DNA of 64,000 nt from Catelliglobosispora koreensis DSM 44566 (lineage in GTDB: Bacteria > Actinomycetota > Actinomycetes > Mycobacteriales > Micromonosporaceae): NCBI RefSeq assembly GCF_000379685.1, contig NZ_KB903272.1, forward strand, positions 248,624 to 312,623, written 5' to 3'. Within the stretch, counting starts at the first letter, position 1. Each line of letters begins with the position of its first letter. This document shows positions 53,906-63,467 of the stretch, piece after piece. Position numbers and translations under genes: made by a program. The notes under the pieces are model-generated. The model searched no databases. It had not been told where the DNA came from and was given only the letters and a program-made list of their open reading frames with translations.

Positions 53906-54972
53906 CAACCTTCGGTGACAGCACCCGTTGCGTCCACAGTGGACTTCCCGCGCCCGTGCCCGGGGAGCCGCTGGTGCCAGGTCCCGTCTTCGCCGCGCCG
54001 TATCACCTCGCCGTAGAGGGTTTCGAGCCCGGAACCGACGGTTACGGCCGTCCCGACAACGCGACTCGCCGGATTCTCGAGACAGCCATCGGCGACCTCG
54101 AAGACGGCTCGTGCCTTGCCTTCTCCAGCGGACAGGCTGCCATCACGGCGCTTTTGATGACGGTGCTGCGCCCGGGAGACAAGGTTGTCATCCCGTCCGA
54201 CGGCTACTACAACACCCGTGCCCTGGCCGCTTCGACGTTCGCGGATCTGTCTGTCACTGTCGTTGAGGTGCCGACGGCGGGGCCTTATCCGTCCTTTGAT
54301 GGCGTGCGCCTCGTGCTGATTGAGTCGCCCGCCAACCCCGGTTTGGACGAGGCACCGATCGCGGCTCTGGCCGAAAGTGCTTTGGCTGCCGGTGCTTTGC
54401 TGGCCGTGGACAACACCGCCGCCACACCACTGCTGCAGAAGCCACTGATTCTCGGCGCTGACGTTGTCGTCGCGTCGGGCACAAAAGCCCTGACCGGCCA
54501 CTCGGACCTGCTCATTGGGTACGTGGCGACGCGCGACCCGGAGCTGCTCGCCGGAATGCAGCGGTGGCGCAACTTGGGTGGGGCGATCCCTTCCGCCTTC
54601 GACTGCTGGCTCGCGCGGCGGTCACTGTCCACATTGGCACTGCGGCTGCGTCAGCAAGGTGCGACCGGCACGGCCTTGTCGACTTTGCTGCGATCGCACC
54701 CGCTGGTCTCTGACGTGCGGTGGGCGGCCACGGCACCGGGGCTCGTGTCGTTCTCCCTTCCGTCTGCCGCCCATGTCGCGGCCTTCCTGCGAGCGTCCAC
54801 TTTGGTCGCCGCGGCGACATCGTTTGGCGGAACGCACACGTCGGCTGACCGCCGTCATCAGTGGGGCGACACCGTCCCTGCCGGGTTCGTTCGGCTGTCG
54901 TGCGGCATTGAGGACACCTCAGACATCTTGACCGACATCTCGTCTGCCCTGGACGCCGCCGCTCAGGTCTAG
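53902..54972 (+). CDS. Cys/Met metabolism PLP enzyme (cystathionine lyase-like)
   Basis: A 356-residue fold type I PLP enzyme. [46 protein letters not shown] and the PLP lysine in [20 protein letters not shown] (K195) follow the cystathionine gamma-synthase/lyase family. The C-terminal [15 protein letters not shown] is typical. Whether it acts on cystathionine, methionine or homocysteine is not decided. It is the last gene of the plsC-gpsA unit. Confidence 0.88.
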   Translation: MTTFGDSTRCVHSGLPAPVPGEPLVPGPVFAAPYHLAVEGFEPGTDGYGRPDNATRRILETAIGDLEDGSCLAFSSGQAAITALLMTVLRPGDKVVIPSDGYYNTRALAASTFADLSVTVVEVPTAGPYPSFDGVRLVLIESPANPGLDEAPIAALAESALAAGALLAVDNTAATPLLQKPLILGADVVVASGTKALTGHSDLLIGYVATRDPELLAGMQRWRNLGGAIPSAFDCWLARRSLSTLALRLRQQGATGTALSTLLRSHPLVSDVRWAATAPGLVSFSLPSAAHVAAFLRASTLVAAATSFGGTHTSADRRHQWGDTVPAGFVRLSCGIEDTSDILTDISSALDAAAQV

Positions 54973-55006
54973 CCGCCCTGGTGGGCGATCCGAGGAGATC
55001 GATTTC

Positions 55007-55059
55007 TTGACGGCATGGAAACGCTCCCGCAATAATGCCTGGCTATGGAAGCGCTCCCA
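55007..55059 (+). promoter_or_regulatory. GH9 promoter with two CelR/CebR-like operators
   Basis: A promoter TTGACG (55007-55012), 18 bases, AATAAT (55031-55036) would start transcription at or next to the ATG at 55045. Box 2, TGGAAGCGCTCCCA (55046-55059), matches the published CelR/CebR site TGGGAGCGCTCCCA at 13 of 14 positions. Box 1, TGGAAACGCTCCCG (55016-55029), matches 11 of 14 and lies in the spacer. The boxes are 30 bases apart. Confidence 0.8.
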
Positions 55060-57528
55060 CGCTCACTTATGGCTGTCGTGCTCGCGGGCACCCTGCTGTC
55101 CGTCGTCGCCGGTGTCCCGGCCAGCGCCGACCCGGTTGAGCAAATCGTCAACGGGACATTCGATTCTGGTCATGCCCCCTGGTGGGGCACTGGCAACATC
55201 ACTTTGGACTCAAGCGGCGGTCAGCTCTGCGCCGACATCCCCGGCGGGACGGTCAACCCGTGGGATGTCATCATCGGCCAGAACGACCTGTCCCTCGTCG
55301 CGGGCGAGTCCTACGCGTTCTCCATGGACCTCGGCCCTGGTGCCTTCGGCAAAGCGATGGTGCAGCTGCCGGTTGATCCGTGGACGCAATACGTCTCGTT
55401 GCCTTTCCCGGCTTCCGAAGGCGGCTTCACGTCGCCGGTTTCCTTGGACAACGCACAGGTCGTGTTCCAAATCGGCGGTCGTGCCGAGCCCTGGCGGTTC
55501 TGTGTCGACAACGTGTCGCTCCTAGGCGGTGCGGCGCCACCGGTTTACACGCCGGACACCGGTCCACGGGTGCGGGTGAACCAGGTGGGTTACCTGGCTT
55601 CAGGACCCAAAAAGGCAACGCTGGTAACGGATTCCACGTCTGCTCTGTCGTGGGAGCTTCGTTCCGGAGGTTCGGCTGTCGCTAGTGGGCAGACCGTTCC
55701 GCGCGGTGTTGACGCGACGTCGGGGCAGAACGTGCACAGCATCGACTTCTCTTCGGTTACGGCTGCTGGTTCTTATGTCTTGGTCGCCGACGGGGAGACT
55801 TCGCATCCCTTCAACGTGGACGGTGGGGTCTACAGCCAGCTGCGTGATGACGCCCTGAAGTTCTACTACACGCAACGCTCCGGGATCGAGATCCTGCCTT
55901 CGCTGCGCCCCGGCTATGGCCGTCCGGCCGGTCACGTTGGCGTGGCACCGAACCTCGGCGACATCTCCGTGCCTTGCCAGCCCGGAGTTTGCGACTACTC
56001 GCTAGACGTACGCGGTGGCTGGTACGACGCGGGTGACCACGGCAAGTACGTTGTCAACGGCGGCATCTCGGTATACCAGCTGATGAACGCCTTTGAGCGC
56101 AACCGGTTCGCCTTCCCCGATGGGCAACTGGCGTTGCCGGAAAGCGGAAACGGCGTCCCCGACATCCTCGACGAGGCACGCTGGGAAATGGAGTTCCTGC
56201 TGAGCATGCAGGTGCCTGCGGATAAACCGCTCGCTGGCATGGCACACCACAAGATGCACGACAACGCGTGGACCGGGCTTCCGCTCCTGCCGCACCTCGA
56301 CCCGCGTCAGCGTGAACTGCACGCACCGTCCACGGCCGCGACTCTCAACCTCGCGGCGACCGCCGCCGTGGCAGCGCGGGTGTTCGCGCCTTACGATGCC
56401 GCGTTCGCGGCCGGCAACCTGAGTGTGGCTAAGTCGGCGTTCTCCGCCGCGCTTGCTCACCCGGCCTTGTATGCCCCCGGTTCGGACAACATTGGTGGCG
56501 GCGCCTACGACGACACCAACGTCACCGACGAGTTCTACTGGGCGGCAGCCGCTTTGTATGTGACCACGGGCTCGGCCGTGTATCGCGATCATGTGCTGAA
56601 CTCACCGTTGCACACGGCGAACGTGTTCACGCCAAGCGGGTTTAGCTGGCAGGCAGTGGGCGCGCTGGGGCGGCTCGAGCTCGCTGGAACGCCAAACCCG
56701 TTGCAGGCCAGCGTCAAGGGATCGGTGGTGGCCGCGGCTCAGACGTATCTGCAGGCACAGGCCGCGCACGCTTACGAGCTGACGTACACAGCGCCGAACG
56801 GGTTGTTTGACTGGGGCTCCAACAGCTCTGTCCTCAACAACCTCGTGGTGATCGGGGCCGCGTATGACCTTACGGGGGATGCCGCCTTCCGCGACGGCGT
56901 ACTGTCCGGAATGGACTATCTGCTAGGACGCAACGCGCTCAACATGTCCTACATCACCGGCTACGGCGAGCAGAACGCGCACAACCAGCACAGCCGGTGG
57001 TACGCGCATCAGCTCAACCCGGATCTGCCTAACCCACCCCGGGGCACGCTGTCGGGCGGGCCGAACTCGTCGATTCAGGATCCGATCGCACAGCAGAAGC
57101 TTCAGGGCTGTGTCGGGCAATTCTGCTTCATCGACGACATCGAGTCGTGGGCGACCAATGAGTTGACGATCAACTGGAACGCCCCGCTGGCATGGGTTTC
57201 GGCGTTCCTGGCGTCGGGTTCGTCGGCGTCACCGTGCCAGGCTTCCTACACGACGCTGTCGGCATGGCCGGACGGATTCCTTGCCTCCGTTACGGTTCGC
57301 AACACATCGCCGTCCACTTTGGAGGGCTGGACCGCGCGGTTCTCGTTCCTCAGTGGGCAGAAGGTGACTGCGGGCTACCTGGCGACGGTGACGCAGTCGG
57401 GTGCCATGGTCACGGCCACTCCTGAGTTCTGGAACAAAAAGCTGAAGCCAGGAGAGTCGGCGACGTTCTTGTTCCTCGGCAACCCGGGCAGTGGGCCAAA
57501 TCCCGCTCCCCGCGTTACCTGTTCCTAG
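55045..57528 (+). CDS. Secreted GH9 endoglucanase with CBM4-like and CBM2-like modules
   Basis: Cuts beta-1,4-glucan outside the cell by an inverting mechanism. The 827 residues read: signal peptide 1-28 (cleavage ASA-D), a CBM4/9-like domain (about 29-165), an Ig-like CelD_N domain (172-265, [17 protein letters not shown]), the GH9 (alpha/alpha)6 domain (about 275-720) and a CBM2-like end (729-827). Catalytic residues are in [10 protein letters not shown] (D328, D331) and [15 protein letters not shown] (E706). The CBM2 region has kept the Cys pair but lost the usual Trp at two of the three binding positions. It stands alone among housekeeping genes and carries CelR-like boxes. Confidence 0.94.
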   Translation: MEALPRSLMAVVLAGTLLSVVAGVPASADPVEQIVNGTFDSGHAPWWGTGNITLDSSGGQLCADIPGGTVNPWDVIIGQNDLSLVAGESYAFSMDLGPGAFGKAMVQLPVDPWTQYVSLPFPASEGGFTSPVSLDNAQVVFQIGGRAEPWRFCVDNVSLLGGAAPPVYTPDTGPRVRVNQVGYLASGPKKATLVTDSTSALSWELRSGGSAVASGQTVPRGVDATSGQNVHSIDFSSVTAAGSYVLVADGETSHPFNVDGGVYSQLRDDALKFYYTQRSGIEILPSLRPGYGRPAGHVGVAPNLGDISVPCQPGVCDYSLDVRGGWYDAGDHGKYVVNGGISVYQLMNAFERNRFAFPDGQLALPESGNGVPDILDEARWEMEFLLSMQVPADKPLAGMAHHKMHDNAWTGLPLLPHLDPRQRELHAPSTAATLNLAATAAVAARVFAPYDAAFAAGNLSVAKSAFSAALAHPALYAPGSDNIGGGAYDDTNVTDEFYWAAAALYVTTGSAVYRDHVLNSPLHTANVFTPSGFSWQAVGALGRLELAGTPNPLQASVKGSVVAAAQTYLQAQAAHAYELTYTAPNGLFDWGSNSSVLNNLVVIGAAYDLTGDAAFRDGVLSGMDYLLGRNALNMSYITGYGEQNAHNQHSRWYAHQLNPDLPNPPRGTLSGGPNSSIQDPIAQQKLQGCVGQFCFIDDIESWATNELTINWNAPLAWVSAFLASGSSASPCQASYTTLSAWPDGFLASVTVRNTSPSTLEGWTARFSFLSGQKVTAGYLATVTQSGAMVTATPEFWNKKLKPGESATFLFLGNPGSGPNPAPRVTCS

Positions 57529-57547
57529 ACCGCAATCTCCTCCTCAC

Positions 57548-57578
57548 GGGGCGGCCGTCGCACCAGGACGGCCGCCCC
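57548..57578 (+). terminator. Terminator after the GH9 gene
   Basis: A perfect 12-bp GC-rich stem (57548-57559 with 57567-57578) around a 7-base loop is followed by ACCTTTGTTTT. Confidence 0.9.
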
Positions 57579-57588
57579 ACCTTTGTTT

Positions 57589-57671
57589 TGATCCACATCC
57601 CTGATGCTGATCCACATCCGTTGAGACGTGATCAAATGGCGGTTTGATCACGTCCCACGGGATGTGGATCA
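57589..57671. repeat. Compound intergenic inverted repeat
   Basis: TGATCCACATCC occurs twice in direct order (57589-57600, 57608-57619) and once inverted (GGATGTGGATCA, 57660-57671). Between the second and third copies is a perfect 11-bp inverted repeat (57626-57636 with 57643-57653, 6-base loop). The right part contains the stop of the minus-strand gene ending at 57632. Confidence 0.75.
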
Positions 57672-58153
57672 CGAAACGACGGCGGGGCAGGGGTGAGTGA
57701 GGCGGCGTAGAGGCGGATGTGGCGGTGGACGATCCACAGTGGCAGGAGACCGAAGATCCCGAACGAGATGTCGATCAGCTGCCACCAGAACGGGATGCCG
57801 CGGATCGGGCCGGCGATGAAGGCGAGCGGGATGACCGCCACACAGCAGAGCATGGCCCAGTGGATGATCCAGATATTGCGGACCGGGTCACGAAAAGGCC
57901 CGATGAAGGCTAGGCCGATGACGATGTGGGCGAAGGCGAGCCAGTCGGTGCCGTAGAAGAGCAGGGGATCGGTGTTCTCCAGTGCTGTCAGAACCCGGTC
58001 GAACCAGGGTTCGGCGAACGACGGCATAGGCAGGCTGGAAGCCAGCCGCACCTCGGCGAGCAGCGGGAACGCGGTAATCCCACTGATCATCAAGGCGATC
58101 ACGAAGAAGACGATCCAGATCCGGATCCGTACCAGGCGTTGCTGAGGGGTCAC
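57632..58153 (-). CDS. Four-helix membrane protein of unknown function
   Basis: A 173-residue protein with four predicted membrane helices: WIVFFVIALMISGITAFPLL, WLAFAHIVIGLAFIGPF, WIIHWAMLCCVAVIPLAFIA and WWQLIDISFGIFGLLPLWIV. I do not recognise a named family. GTG 58153 is chosen because TAACAT lies eight bases ahead on the minus strand; the frame's extension to 58447 overlaps ddl. Its last codons lie in the compound inverted repeat. Confidence 0.72.
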   Translation of the reverse strand: MTPQQRLVRIRIWIVFFVIALMISGITAFPLLAEVRLASSLPMPSFAEPWFDRVLTALENTDPLLFYGTDWLAFAHIVIGLAFIGPFRDPVRNIWIIHWAMLCCVAVIPLAFIAGPIRGIPFWWQLIDISFGIFGLLPLWIVHRHIRLYAASLTPAPPSFRDPHPVGRDQTAI

Positions 58154-58235
58154 GGTCAGGGATGTTAGGCCGGTGTTGCCGTCAAACGCGACCTGGCCTG
58201 CACGGAATCTGCACAGCACACGGTAGGGTCGGGCC

Positions 58236-59333
58236 GTGAGTGAAAAGATCCGCGTTGCCCTGGTCTTCGGTGGGCGCAGCACTGAGCATGCGATCTCGTG
58301 TGTGAGTGCGGGAAGCATCCTTGGCGCTCTGGACCCAGCCGAATTCGAGGTCGTGCCGGTCGGCATCACCCGCGAGGGCAGCTGGGTGCTCACCAGTGGG
58401 GATCCGCGGCAACTCATGATCCAGGGACGGTCGCTACCGGAGATCACCTCCGGATCCGGGCAGGCAATGGTGCTTCCCGCCGACCCGACTCGCCAGGAGA
58501 TCGTGATTCTTGACGCAGCCCAAGGCGTTTCGGCGCTGGCTGGCGTCGACGTCGTCTTCCCGGTGCTGCACGGCGCCTACGGCGAGGACGGCACGATTCA
58601 AGGGCTGCTCGAAATGGCTGGCATTCCCTATGTGGGGGCCAATGTGTTCGCGTCGGCCGCCGCCATGGACAAGGAGTTCACCAAGAAGCTCGCCGCCGCC
58701 GAGGGCATCCCGACCGGGCCTTATGCCGTGTTGCGTAACGGGCAGGAACTGTCCGAAGCAGACAAAGAGCGGCTCGGCCTGCCGGTGTTCGTGAAGCCCT
58801 CTCGTGCCGGTTCTTCCTATGGCATCAGCAAGGTCAAGGACTGGTCTGAGCTTGATGCGGCGGTGTCCAAGGCCCGCGCCATCGACCCGAAGGTGCTGGT
58901 CGAGGCCGCCGTCATCGGCCGCGAGATCGAATGCGGCGTGATCGAGGGCGAAGCCGGCGGTGTGCCGGAGGCGAGTGTGCTGGCCGAGGTGCGGGTGGTC
59001 GCAGACGGCCACGAGTTCTATGACTTCGAAGCGAAGTATCTGGGCGACGACTGCGAATACGACATCCCCGCCGGGCTGCCCGCGCACGTGACGGCCAAGG
59101 TGCAGGAGCTGGCCGTGCGGACGTTCACGGCACTGGATTGTGCTGGGCTGGCCCGCGTTGACTTCTTCGTCACACCCGAGCTTGACGTCTACCTCAACGA
59201 GATCAACACGATGCCCGGCTTTACGTCCACGTCGATGTTCCCGCGCATGTGGGCGGCCAGCGGGCTGGACTATCCGAAGCTGTTGTCACGGCTGATCAAG
59301 ACCGCGCTGCGGCGTGGGCCGGGGCTGCACTAA
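58236..59333 (+). CDS. ddl: D-alanine--D-alanine ligase
   Basis: Joins two D-alanines with ATP for peptidoglycan. The 365 residues show [55 protein letters not shown], the omega loop [11 protein letters not shown] with the Tyr typical of D-Ala-D-Ala rather than D-lactate ligases, and [26 protein letters not shown] at 58224-58229 lies six bases before the GTG, a leaderless signature. gpsA, ddl, DUF3515 and thiL lie near each other as in many actinobacteria. Confidence 0.96.
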   Translation: MSEKIRVALVFGGRSTEHAISCVSAGSILGALDPAEFEVVPVGITREGSWVLTSGDPRQLMIQGRSLPEITSGSGQAMVLPADPTRQEIVILDAAQGVSALAGVDVVFPVLHGAYGEDGTIQGLLEMAGIPYVGANVFASAAAMDKEFTKKLAAAEGIPTGPYAVLRNGQELSEADKERLGLPVFVKPSRAGSSYGISKVKDWSELDAAVSKARAIDPKVLVEAAVIGREIECGVIEGEAGGVPEASVLAEVRVVADGHEFYDFEAKYLGDDCEYDIPAGLPAHVTAKVQELAVRTFTALDCAGLARVDFFVTPELDVYLNEINTMPGFTSTSMFPRMWAASGLDYPKLLSRLIKTALRRGPGLH

Positions 59334-59338
59334 TCCGG

Positions 59339-59881
59339 CTAGCCCGGCTTACATCCGGTCGGGATCTTGTCCAGGGGCGGGATGGCCTGGCCCACGGCAG
59401 CTGAGAACACTCCCGCCAGCTGGGCGCTGCCGTCGCCGTCGAGATCCTCGGGCAGGCTGATCTTCACGGCGACCCGGCGATCCACGGTGGTCCAGTGCTT
59501 GCCGCCTTCATCGGCGTGCCAGCAGATCCCGTTGACGTTGTAAACCAAGTCCTGCGGCGGAAACGCGGGTGTCTGCCCGCCACAGGTCACCGTCAGCGGA
59601 GGCTCGCCATAGGCGGCGTTTTGCTCCGGCCCGTTGACCACTGGGCGCCGGTTCAGCCCGCGGACCGTCTCGGGGAGCTTGGCGACCACGGCAGCGCACA
59701 GCGGAGCTTCCTCCGGGGCGAGCGCGGCCGCGTCAACTTTGACCGGCTCGGTGGAGTTCGTCCGCTCGAACGGCTTGAGGATTTGGAACGCCACGAATCC
59801 GGCCACGAGCGCGACCGGAACGGCGATCGCCGTCGCGACCCAGCCCGCAGACGCCCCTGACCCCGCTTTGTCGTTGGTCAC
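59339..59881 (-). CDS. DUF3515 family membrane-anchored protein
   Basis: A 180-residue protein with one N-terminal membrane segment (GWVATAIAVPVALVAGFVAF) and an outside domain containing AAVVAKLPETV, VTCGG and NGICWHADEGGKHWTTVDR, the DUF3515 pattern with paired Cys. Function unknown. It is conserved between ddl and thiL in actinobacteria. Its start overlaps the end of the Lrp-type gene by four bases. Confidence 0.88.
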   Translation of the reverse strand: MTNDKAGSGASAGWVATAIAVPVALVAGFVAFQILKPFERTNSTEPVKVDAAALAPEEAPLCAAVVAKLPETVRGLNRRPVVNGPEQNAAYGEPPLTVTCGGQTPAFPPQDLVYNVNGICWHADEGGKHWTTVDRRVAVKISLPEDLDGDGSAQLAGVFSAAVGQAIPPLDKIPTGCKPG

Positions 59882-60111
59882 AGGTGAATGATGGGGCAGG
59901 TGAGCGTGCGGGTGATGTGGGGTATCTGCTGAATCTGCGAGAGCAGCAGCTTCCCTAGATCATCCACGCTGCGCGCCTGAACCTGGGCGACAACGTCATA
60001 AGGGCCGGTGACCGCGTCGACGCGGTCCACGCCTTCGATGGCCGCGATCGCGCCGGCCACGTCGACGGCCCTGCCGACCGCTGTTTGAATCAAGATGTAG
60101 GCGTGCACCAC
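59878..60111 (-). CDS. Lrp/AsnC ligand-binding (RAM) domain protein without HTH
   Basis: A 77-residue protein consisting only of the Lrp effector domain: VHAYILIQTAVGRAVDVAGA and GVDRVDAVTGPYDVVAQVQA. There is no DNA-binding domain, so it may bind an amino acid and pair with full Lrp proteins. GTG 60111 or 60108 fits homologues. It is divergent from thiL and coupled to DUF3515. Confidence 0.88.
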   Translation of the reverse strand: MVHAYILIQTAVGRAVDVAGAIAAIEGVDRVDAVTGPYDVVAQVQARSVDDLGKLLLSQIQQIPHITRTLTCPIIHL

Positions 60112-60146
60112 GCGCTGAAGATACCTCACAGAACCGGGGAGCTACT

Positions 60147-61106
60147 TTGAGCATCGCGCAGACCGGAGAGTTTGGGCTGATCTCCCGCGTAGTCGCCCGG
60201 CTGGGGAAACCGGGGGCGGCCGTCGTGCTGGGTCCCGGTGACGACGCCGCGATCGTGGTCGCACCCGATGGACGGGTGGTCGCGTCAACGGATGTGCTCG
60301 TGGAAGGCAGGCATTTTCGCCGGGACTGGGCCGACGCTTTTGACATCGGGCGGCGTGCGGCGGCCGCCAACATGGCCGACATCGCGGCGATGGGCGCCAC
60401 GGCGACCTCGCTACTTGTGGCCCTCTGTGCCCCGCCCGACCTCGACATCGGCTGGGCTGAGCAGCTCGCTGAAGGACTGGCTGAAGAGTCAGCTCTCGTC
60501 GGGGCGAGTGTCGTGGGTGGAGACATGACAGCGAGCCCGGTGCTGACCATCGCGGTGACCGCGCTCGGTGACCTGCATGGGCTGGCGCCCGTGCTGCGCA
60601 GTGGGGCCCGTCCCGGAGACATTGTCGCGCTGGCCGGGCGAACCGGGTTTGCCGCCGCGGGCTACACCGTCCTATCACGAGGGTTCAGAACGCCAAAGGT
60701 ACTGGTAGACGCCTACCGCCGCCCCGAAGTCCCGTATGCGCACGGTCCCGCGGCCGGCCGTGCGGGGGCAACGTCGATGATCGATGTGTCCGACGGACTG
60801 CTCGCCGATCTGGGCCACATCGCCAGAGCGAGCCACGTACGGATAGATCTGCTCAAGGAGACGTTTGAGGTGCCGGAACAAATGCGTGACGCGGCGCTCG
60901 CTTTGGGAGTCGATCCCTATCAGTGGCTGCTGGCGGGTGGCGATGATCACGCCCTGGCCGCGACTTTCCCGCCGGACAGTCTGCTGCCTGAGGGATGGCG
61001 CGTCATCGGATCGGTCCATGAGGGCACCGGCGAAGTGACCGTCAACGGCACGGCCTGGCCCGGAGCGCCAGGCTGGGATCACTTCAAGCCCGCGAGCGGG
61101 TCGTGA
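60147..61106 (+). CDS. thiL: Thiamine-monophosphate kinase
   Basis: Phosphorylates thiamine monophosphate to the active cofactor, which IlvB itself needs. The 319 residues show VLGPGDDAAIV, STDVLVEGRHFRRDW, NMADIAAMGATATSL, VVGGDMTASP, SMIDVSDGLLADLGHIARAS and GGDDHALAATF. The TTG start has GGGGAG five bases ahead. thiE and thiD are not in the window. Confidence 0.95.
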   Translation: MSIAQTGEFGLISRVVARLGKPGAAVVLGPGDDAAIVVAPDGRVVASTDVLVEGRHFRRDWADAFDIGRRAAAANMADIAAMGATATSLLVALCAPPDLDIGWAEQLAEGLAEESALVGASVVGGDMTASPVLTIAVTALGDLHGLAPVLRSGARPGDIVALAGRTGFAAAGYTVLSRGFRTPKVLVDAYRRPEVPYAHGPAAGRAGATSMIDVSDGLLADLGHIARASHVRIDLLKETFEVPEQMRDAALALGVDPYQWLLAGGDDHALAATFPPDSLLPEGWRVIGSVHEGTGEVTVNGTAWPGAPGWDHFKPASGS

Positions 61107-61130
61107 GTTTTTCTCAGTAGAGTCAGTCGG

Positions 61131-61592
61131 GTGGAGATCGTGATCAAGCCGACGCGTTATGGGGCGCCATCGGCTCAGAAGCTCATCGCTGAGCTCTTTG
61201 ACGACTTGACCGCACGCTATGGGTCAGGCGACGCGACGCCGGTGGACCCGATGCAGTTCGACCCGCCCGACGGCGGATTCTTCGTCGCCTATCTCGCCGG
61301 GGAGCCGGTCGGCTGTGGGGCGTGGCGCTCACACAACGGCTCTGAGAAGGTCGCCGAGGTCAAGCGGGTCTACGTGGCTGAAAAGACACGGGGACAGGGG
61401 CTGGCACGGCGGATCATGGCGACTCTTGAAGAGGACGCGCGTGCTCATGGGCGTACCCGCATGATTTTGGAAACAGGCGCGCCCCAGCACGAAGCTGTCG
61501 CCCTCTATGAATCTCTGGGATACGAGCGAATCGAGCCGTTCGGGTTTTACAAGAACGAGCCCGACGTGCGCTGCTTCGGACGCGACCTATAA
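61131..61592 (+). CDS. GNAT family N-acetyltransferase
   Basis: A 153-residue acetyltransferase with VAEVKRVYVAEKTRGQGLAR (motif A, RGQGLA) and ALYESLGYERIEPFGFY at the C-terminus. The substrate is unknown. TAGAGT at 61118-61123, seven bases before the GTG, and no Shine-Dalgarno indicate a leaderless start. Its stop lies in the next terminator. Confidence 0.9.
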   Translation: MEIVIKPTRYGAPSAQKLIAELFDDLTARYGSGDATPVDPMQFDPPDGGFFVAYLAGEPVGCGAWRSHNGSEKVAEVKRVYVAEKTRGQGLARRIMATLEEDARAHGRTRMILETGAPQHEAVALYESLGYERIEPFGFYKNEPDVRCFGRDL

Positions 61593-61623
61593 AAACGGCC
61601 CGCTCAAAGAGCGGGCCGTTTTT
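61591..61623. terminator. Bidirectional terminator
   Basis: A perfect 14-bp stem (61591-61604 with 61610-61623) around a 5-base loop has A5 on one side and T5 on the other. It separates convergent GNAT and rpmB genes. Confidence 0.95.
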
Positions 61624-61634
61624 GAAAGCCTGAA

Positions 61635-61823
61635 TCAGGCGCGCGCTACCTTGCCAGCCTTGAGGCATGACGTGCAGACGTTCACCTTTTTGGTGTTGCT
61701 GCCGTCAGGGGTGCGCACGGTCTGGATGTTGGGGTTCCAGCGACGGCGAGTGGCCTTCTTCGACCACGGCCGGTTGTTGCCGAAGCCCGGCTTCTTGTCG
61801 CAGATGTCACAAACAGCAGCCAC
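61635..61823 (-). CDS. rpmB: 50S ribosomal protein L28, zinc-binding form
   Basis: A 62-residue ribosomal protein: AAVCDICDKKPGFGNNRPWS, then KKATRRRWNPNIQTVR and VCTSCLKAGKV. The two CxxC pairs mark the zinc-containing C+ form. GTG 61823 follows AGGAGAT. It is divergent from the DAK2 gene, as is usual. Confidence 0.97.
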   Translation of the reverse strand: MAAVCDICDKKPGFGNNRPWSKKATRRRWNPNIQTVRTPDGSNTKKVNVCTSCLKAGKVARA

Positions 61824-61943
61824 TGCAATCTCCTGGGTTCGTCATGATCATGCTGCCAAATGAAGGCAACCTCGACAGGTTACCCGAAGATTCGCTGCCC
61901 TGCCCAATCGGGGTTCTCAGCTCAAACCATTAGGCTAAGCACC

Positions 61944-63464
61944 GTGCTGGAGTCGTTGGACGCAACCGCGGTGAGGCGTTGGTGCTCCCTGAGTGTGGAT
62001 CTGTTGCGGCAGCATGAGCAGGAACTCAACGACCTTAACGTTTATCCCGTGCCCGATGGCGACACCGGGACGAATCTTCTGCTGACCCTGCAGGCCGCTG
62101 GCCATGCGCTAGATCACGCTCCCGACGCGACGACCGCCGCTGAGGCGCTGCGGACCATGGCCCGGGGAGCGCTGTTGGGCGCCAGGGGCAACTCCGGTGT
62201 CATCACCGCGCAGTGGCTCAATGGGCTCGCCCAGGGCGTGAGTGGCACGAGGGCGCTGCAAGAGGCGGCCAGTGCGGCTTATGAGGCGGTCGCGAATCCG
62301 GTCGAGGGAACGATCCTCAGCGTGGCCAAAGCGGCCGATGGAGTCACGATCAAGGAGGCGGCGGACGCGGCGGCCGAGGCGCTGGACTTGACGCCCACGC
62401 AACTTCCCGTGCTCGCGGCGGCGGGGGTCGTCGACGCCGGTGGCCGGGGACTGGTCCTGCTGCTAGACGCCATGGTCGAGGCCCTTACCGGCGAGCGTTC
62501 CCTGCACGAGGTCGACCCACCCACGCCGCTGGTTCTGCCCGCGGTTTCTAGTTATCGCGGTCCCGCGTTCGAGGTGCAGTTCCTGATCGAAAGCACCCAG
62601 GAGAAGATCGCCGAACTGCGCAAGGCGCTCGATCCGCTCGGGGATTCGCTCGTGATCGTTGGCGGTCAGCCCGCCTGGCGTGTGCACGTGCACGTTGATG
62701 ACGCGGGTGCCGCGATTGAGGCCGCCCTCCTGGCAGGCCGCCCCTATCAGCTGCAGATCACGCATCTGACCAGTTCCAAAGCCGATCACGGGCCGCGGCG
62801 GCCCGACCCGGCGGCTCGTGCAGTGGTGGTGACCGCGGCCGGCAATGGCATCGCTTCGCTGCTGCAAGACGAAGGTGCCGTTACGGTCAAGGCCAATCCG
62901 TCCACATCGGAGATTCTCGACGCGATCCTGACGACCGGTGCTGGCAGGGTCGCCGTGCTGCCCACCGATACCAATCTGCGGGCTGTCGCGCAGGCCGCCG
63001 CCGATGAGGCGTTCGGTGAGGGCGTGAAGGTGCGCGTCATCCCCACCCGGTCACCCGTGCAAGCCCTTGCGGCCCTTGCGGTTCGCGACCCTTCTCGCCG
63101 GTTCGAAGATGACGTCATCGCGATGGCCGAGGCCGCCGCGGCGTGCCGCTCCGCCGAGGTCACCATCGCCAGCCGGGAAGCGTTAACTGTCGCAGGCAGG
63201 TGCTATCCAGGTGATGTGATCGCTTTGGTGGAAGGCGAAGTCAACGTCATTGGCAGCGACCTGACTAACGTCTGCACGGAACTCATCGACCGCATGCTCG
63301 CGACCGGCCGCAACGAGCTCGTCACCCTCATCACGGGAGCGGCAGCCGATCCTGGGCTGGTGCCCGCGATCGAGGCTCATATCGCGCAAAAGTGGCCGCT
63401 CGTGGAGGTGCACGCATACGACGGGGGCCAGGCGCACTATCCGTTGCTGGTGGGAGTGGAATAG
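61944..63464 (+). CDS. DAK2-domain (FakA-like) kinase protein
   Basis: A 506-residue protein. The N-terminal DhaL/DAK2 domain (about 1-190) has NDLNVYPVPDGDTGTNLLLT, with the Mg-ATP-binding acids, and GARGNSGVITAQWLNGLAQG. The C-terminal half matches FakA-type proteins, which phosphorylate fatty acids bound to FakB. No fakB is seen here. GTG 61944 is preferred, seven bases after TAGGCT; the longer frame to 61860 overlaps the rpmB promoter. recG follows after 3 bases. Confidence 0.9.
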   Translation: MLESLDATAVRRWCSLSVDLLRQHEQELNDLNVYPVPDGDTGTNLLLTLQAAGHALDHAPDATTAAEALRTMARGALLGARGNSGVITAQWLNGLAQGVSGTRALQEAASAAYEAVANPVEGTILSVAKAADGVTIKEAADAAAEALDLTPTQLPVLAAAGVVDAGGRGLVLLLDAMVEALTGERSLHEVDPPTPLVLPAVSSYRGPAFEVQFLIESTQEKIAELRKALDPLGDSLVIVGGQPAWRVHVHVDDAGAAIEAALLAGRPYQLQITHLTSSKADHGPRRPDPAARAVVVTAAGNGIASLLQDEGAVTVKANPSTSEILDAILTTGAGRVAVLPTDTNLRAVAQAAADEAFGEGVKVRVIPTRSPVQALAALAVRDPSRRFEDDVIAMAEAAAACRSAEVTIASREALTVAGRCYPGDVIALVEGEVNVIGSDLTNVCTELIDRMLATGRNELVTLITGAAADPGLVPAIEAHIAQKWPLVEVHAYDGGQAHYPLLVGVE

Positions 63465-63467
63465 CCG

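Noticed and set aside
55015-55035. ATG in operator box 1, in frame with the GH9 gene
   Set aside because: It reads six codons and meets TAA before 55045, so it cannot be the GH9 start.
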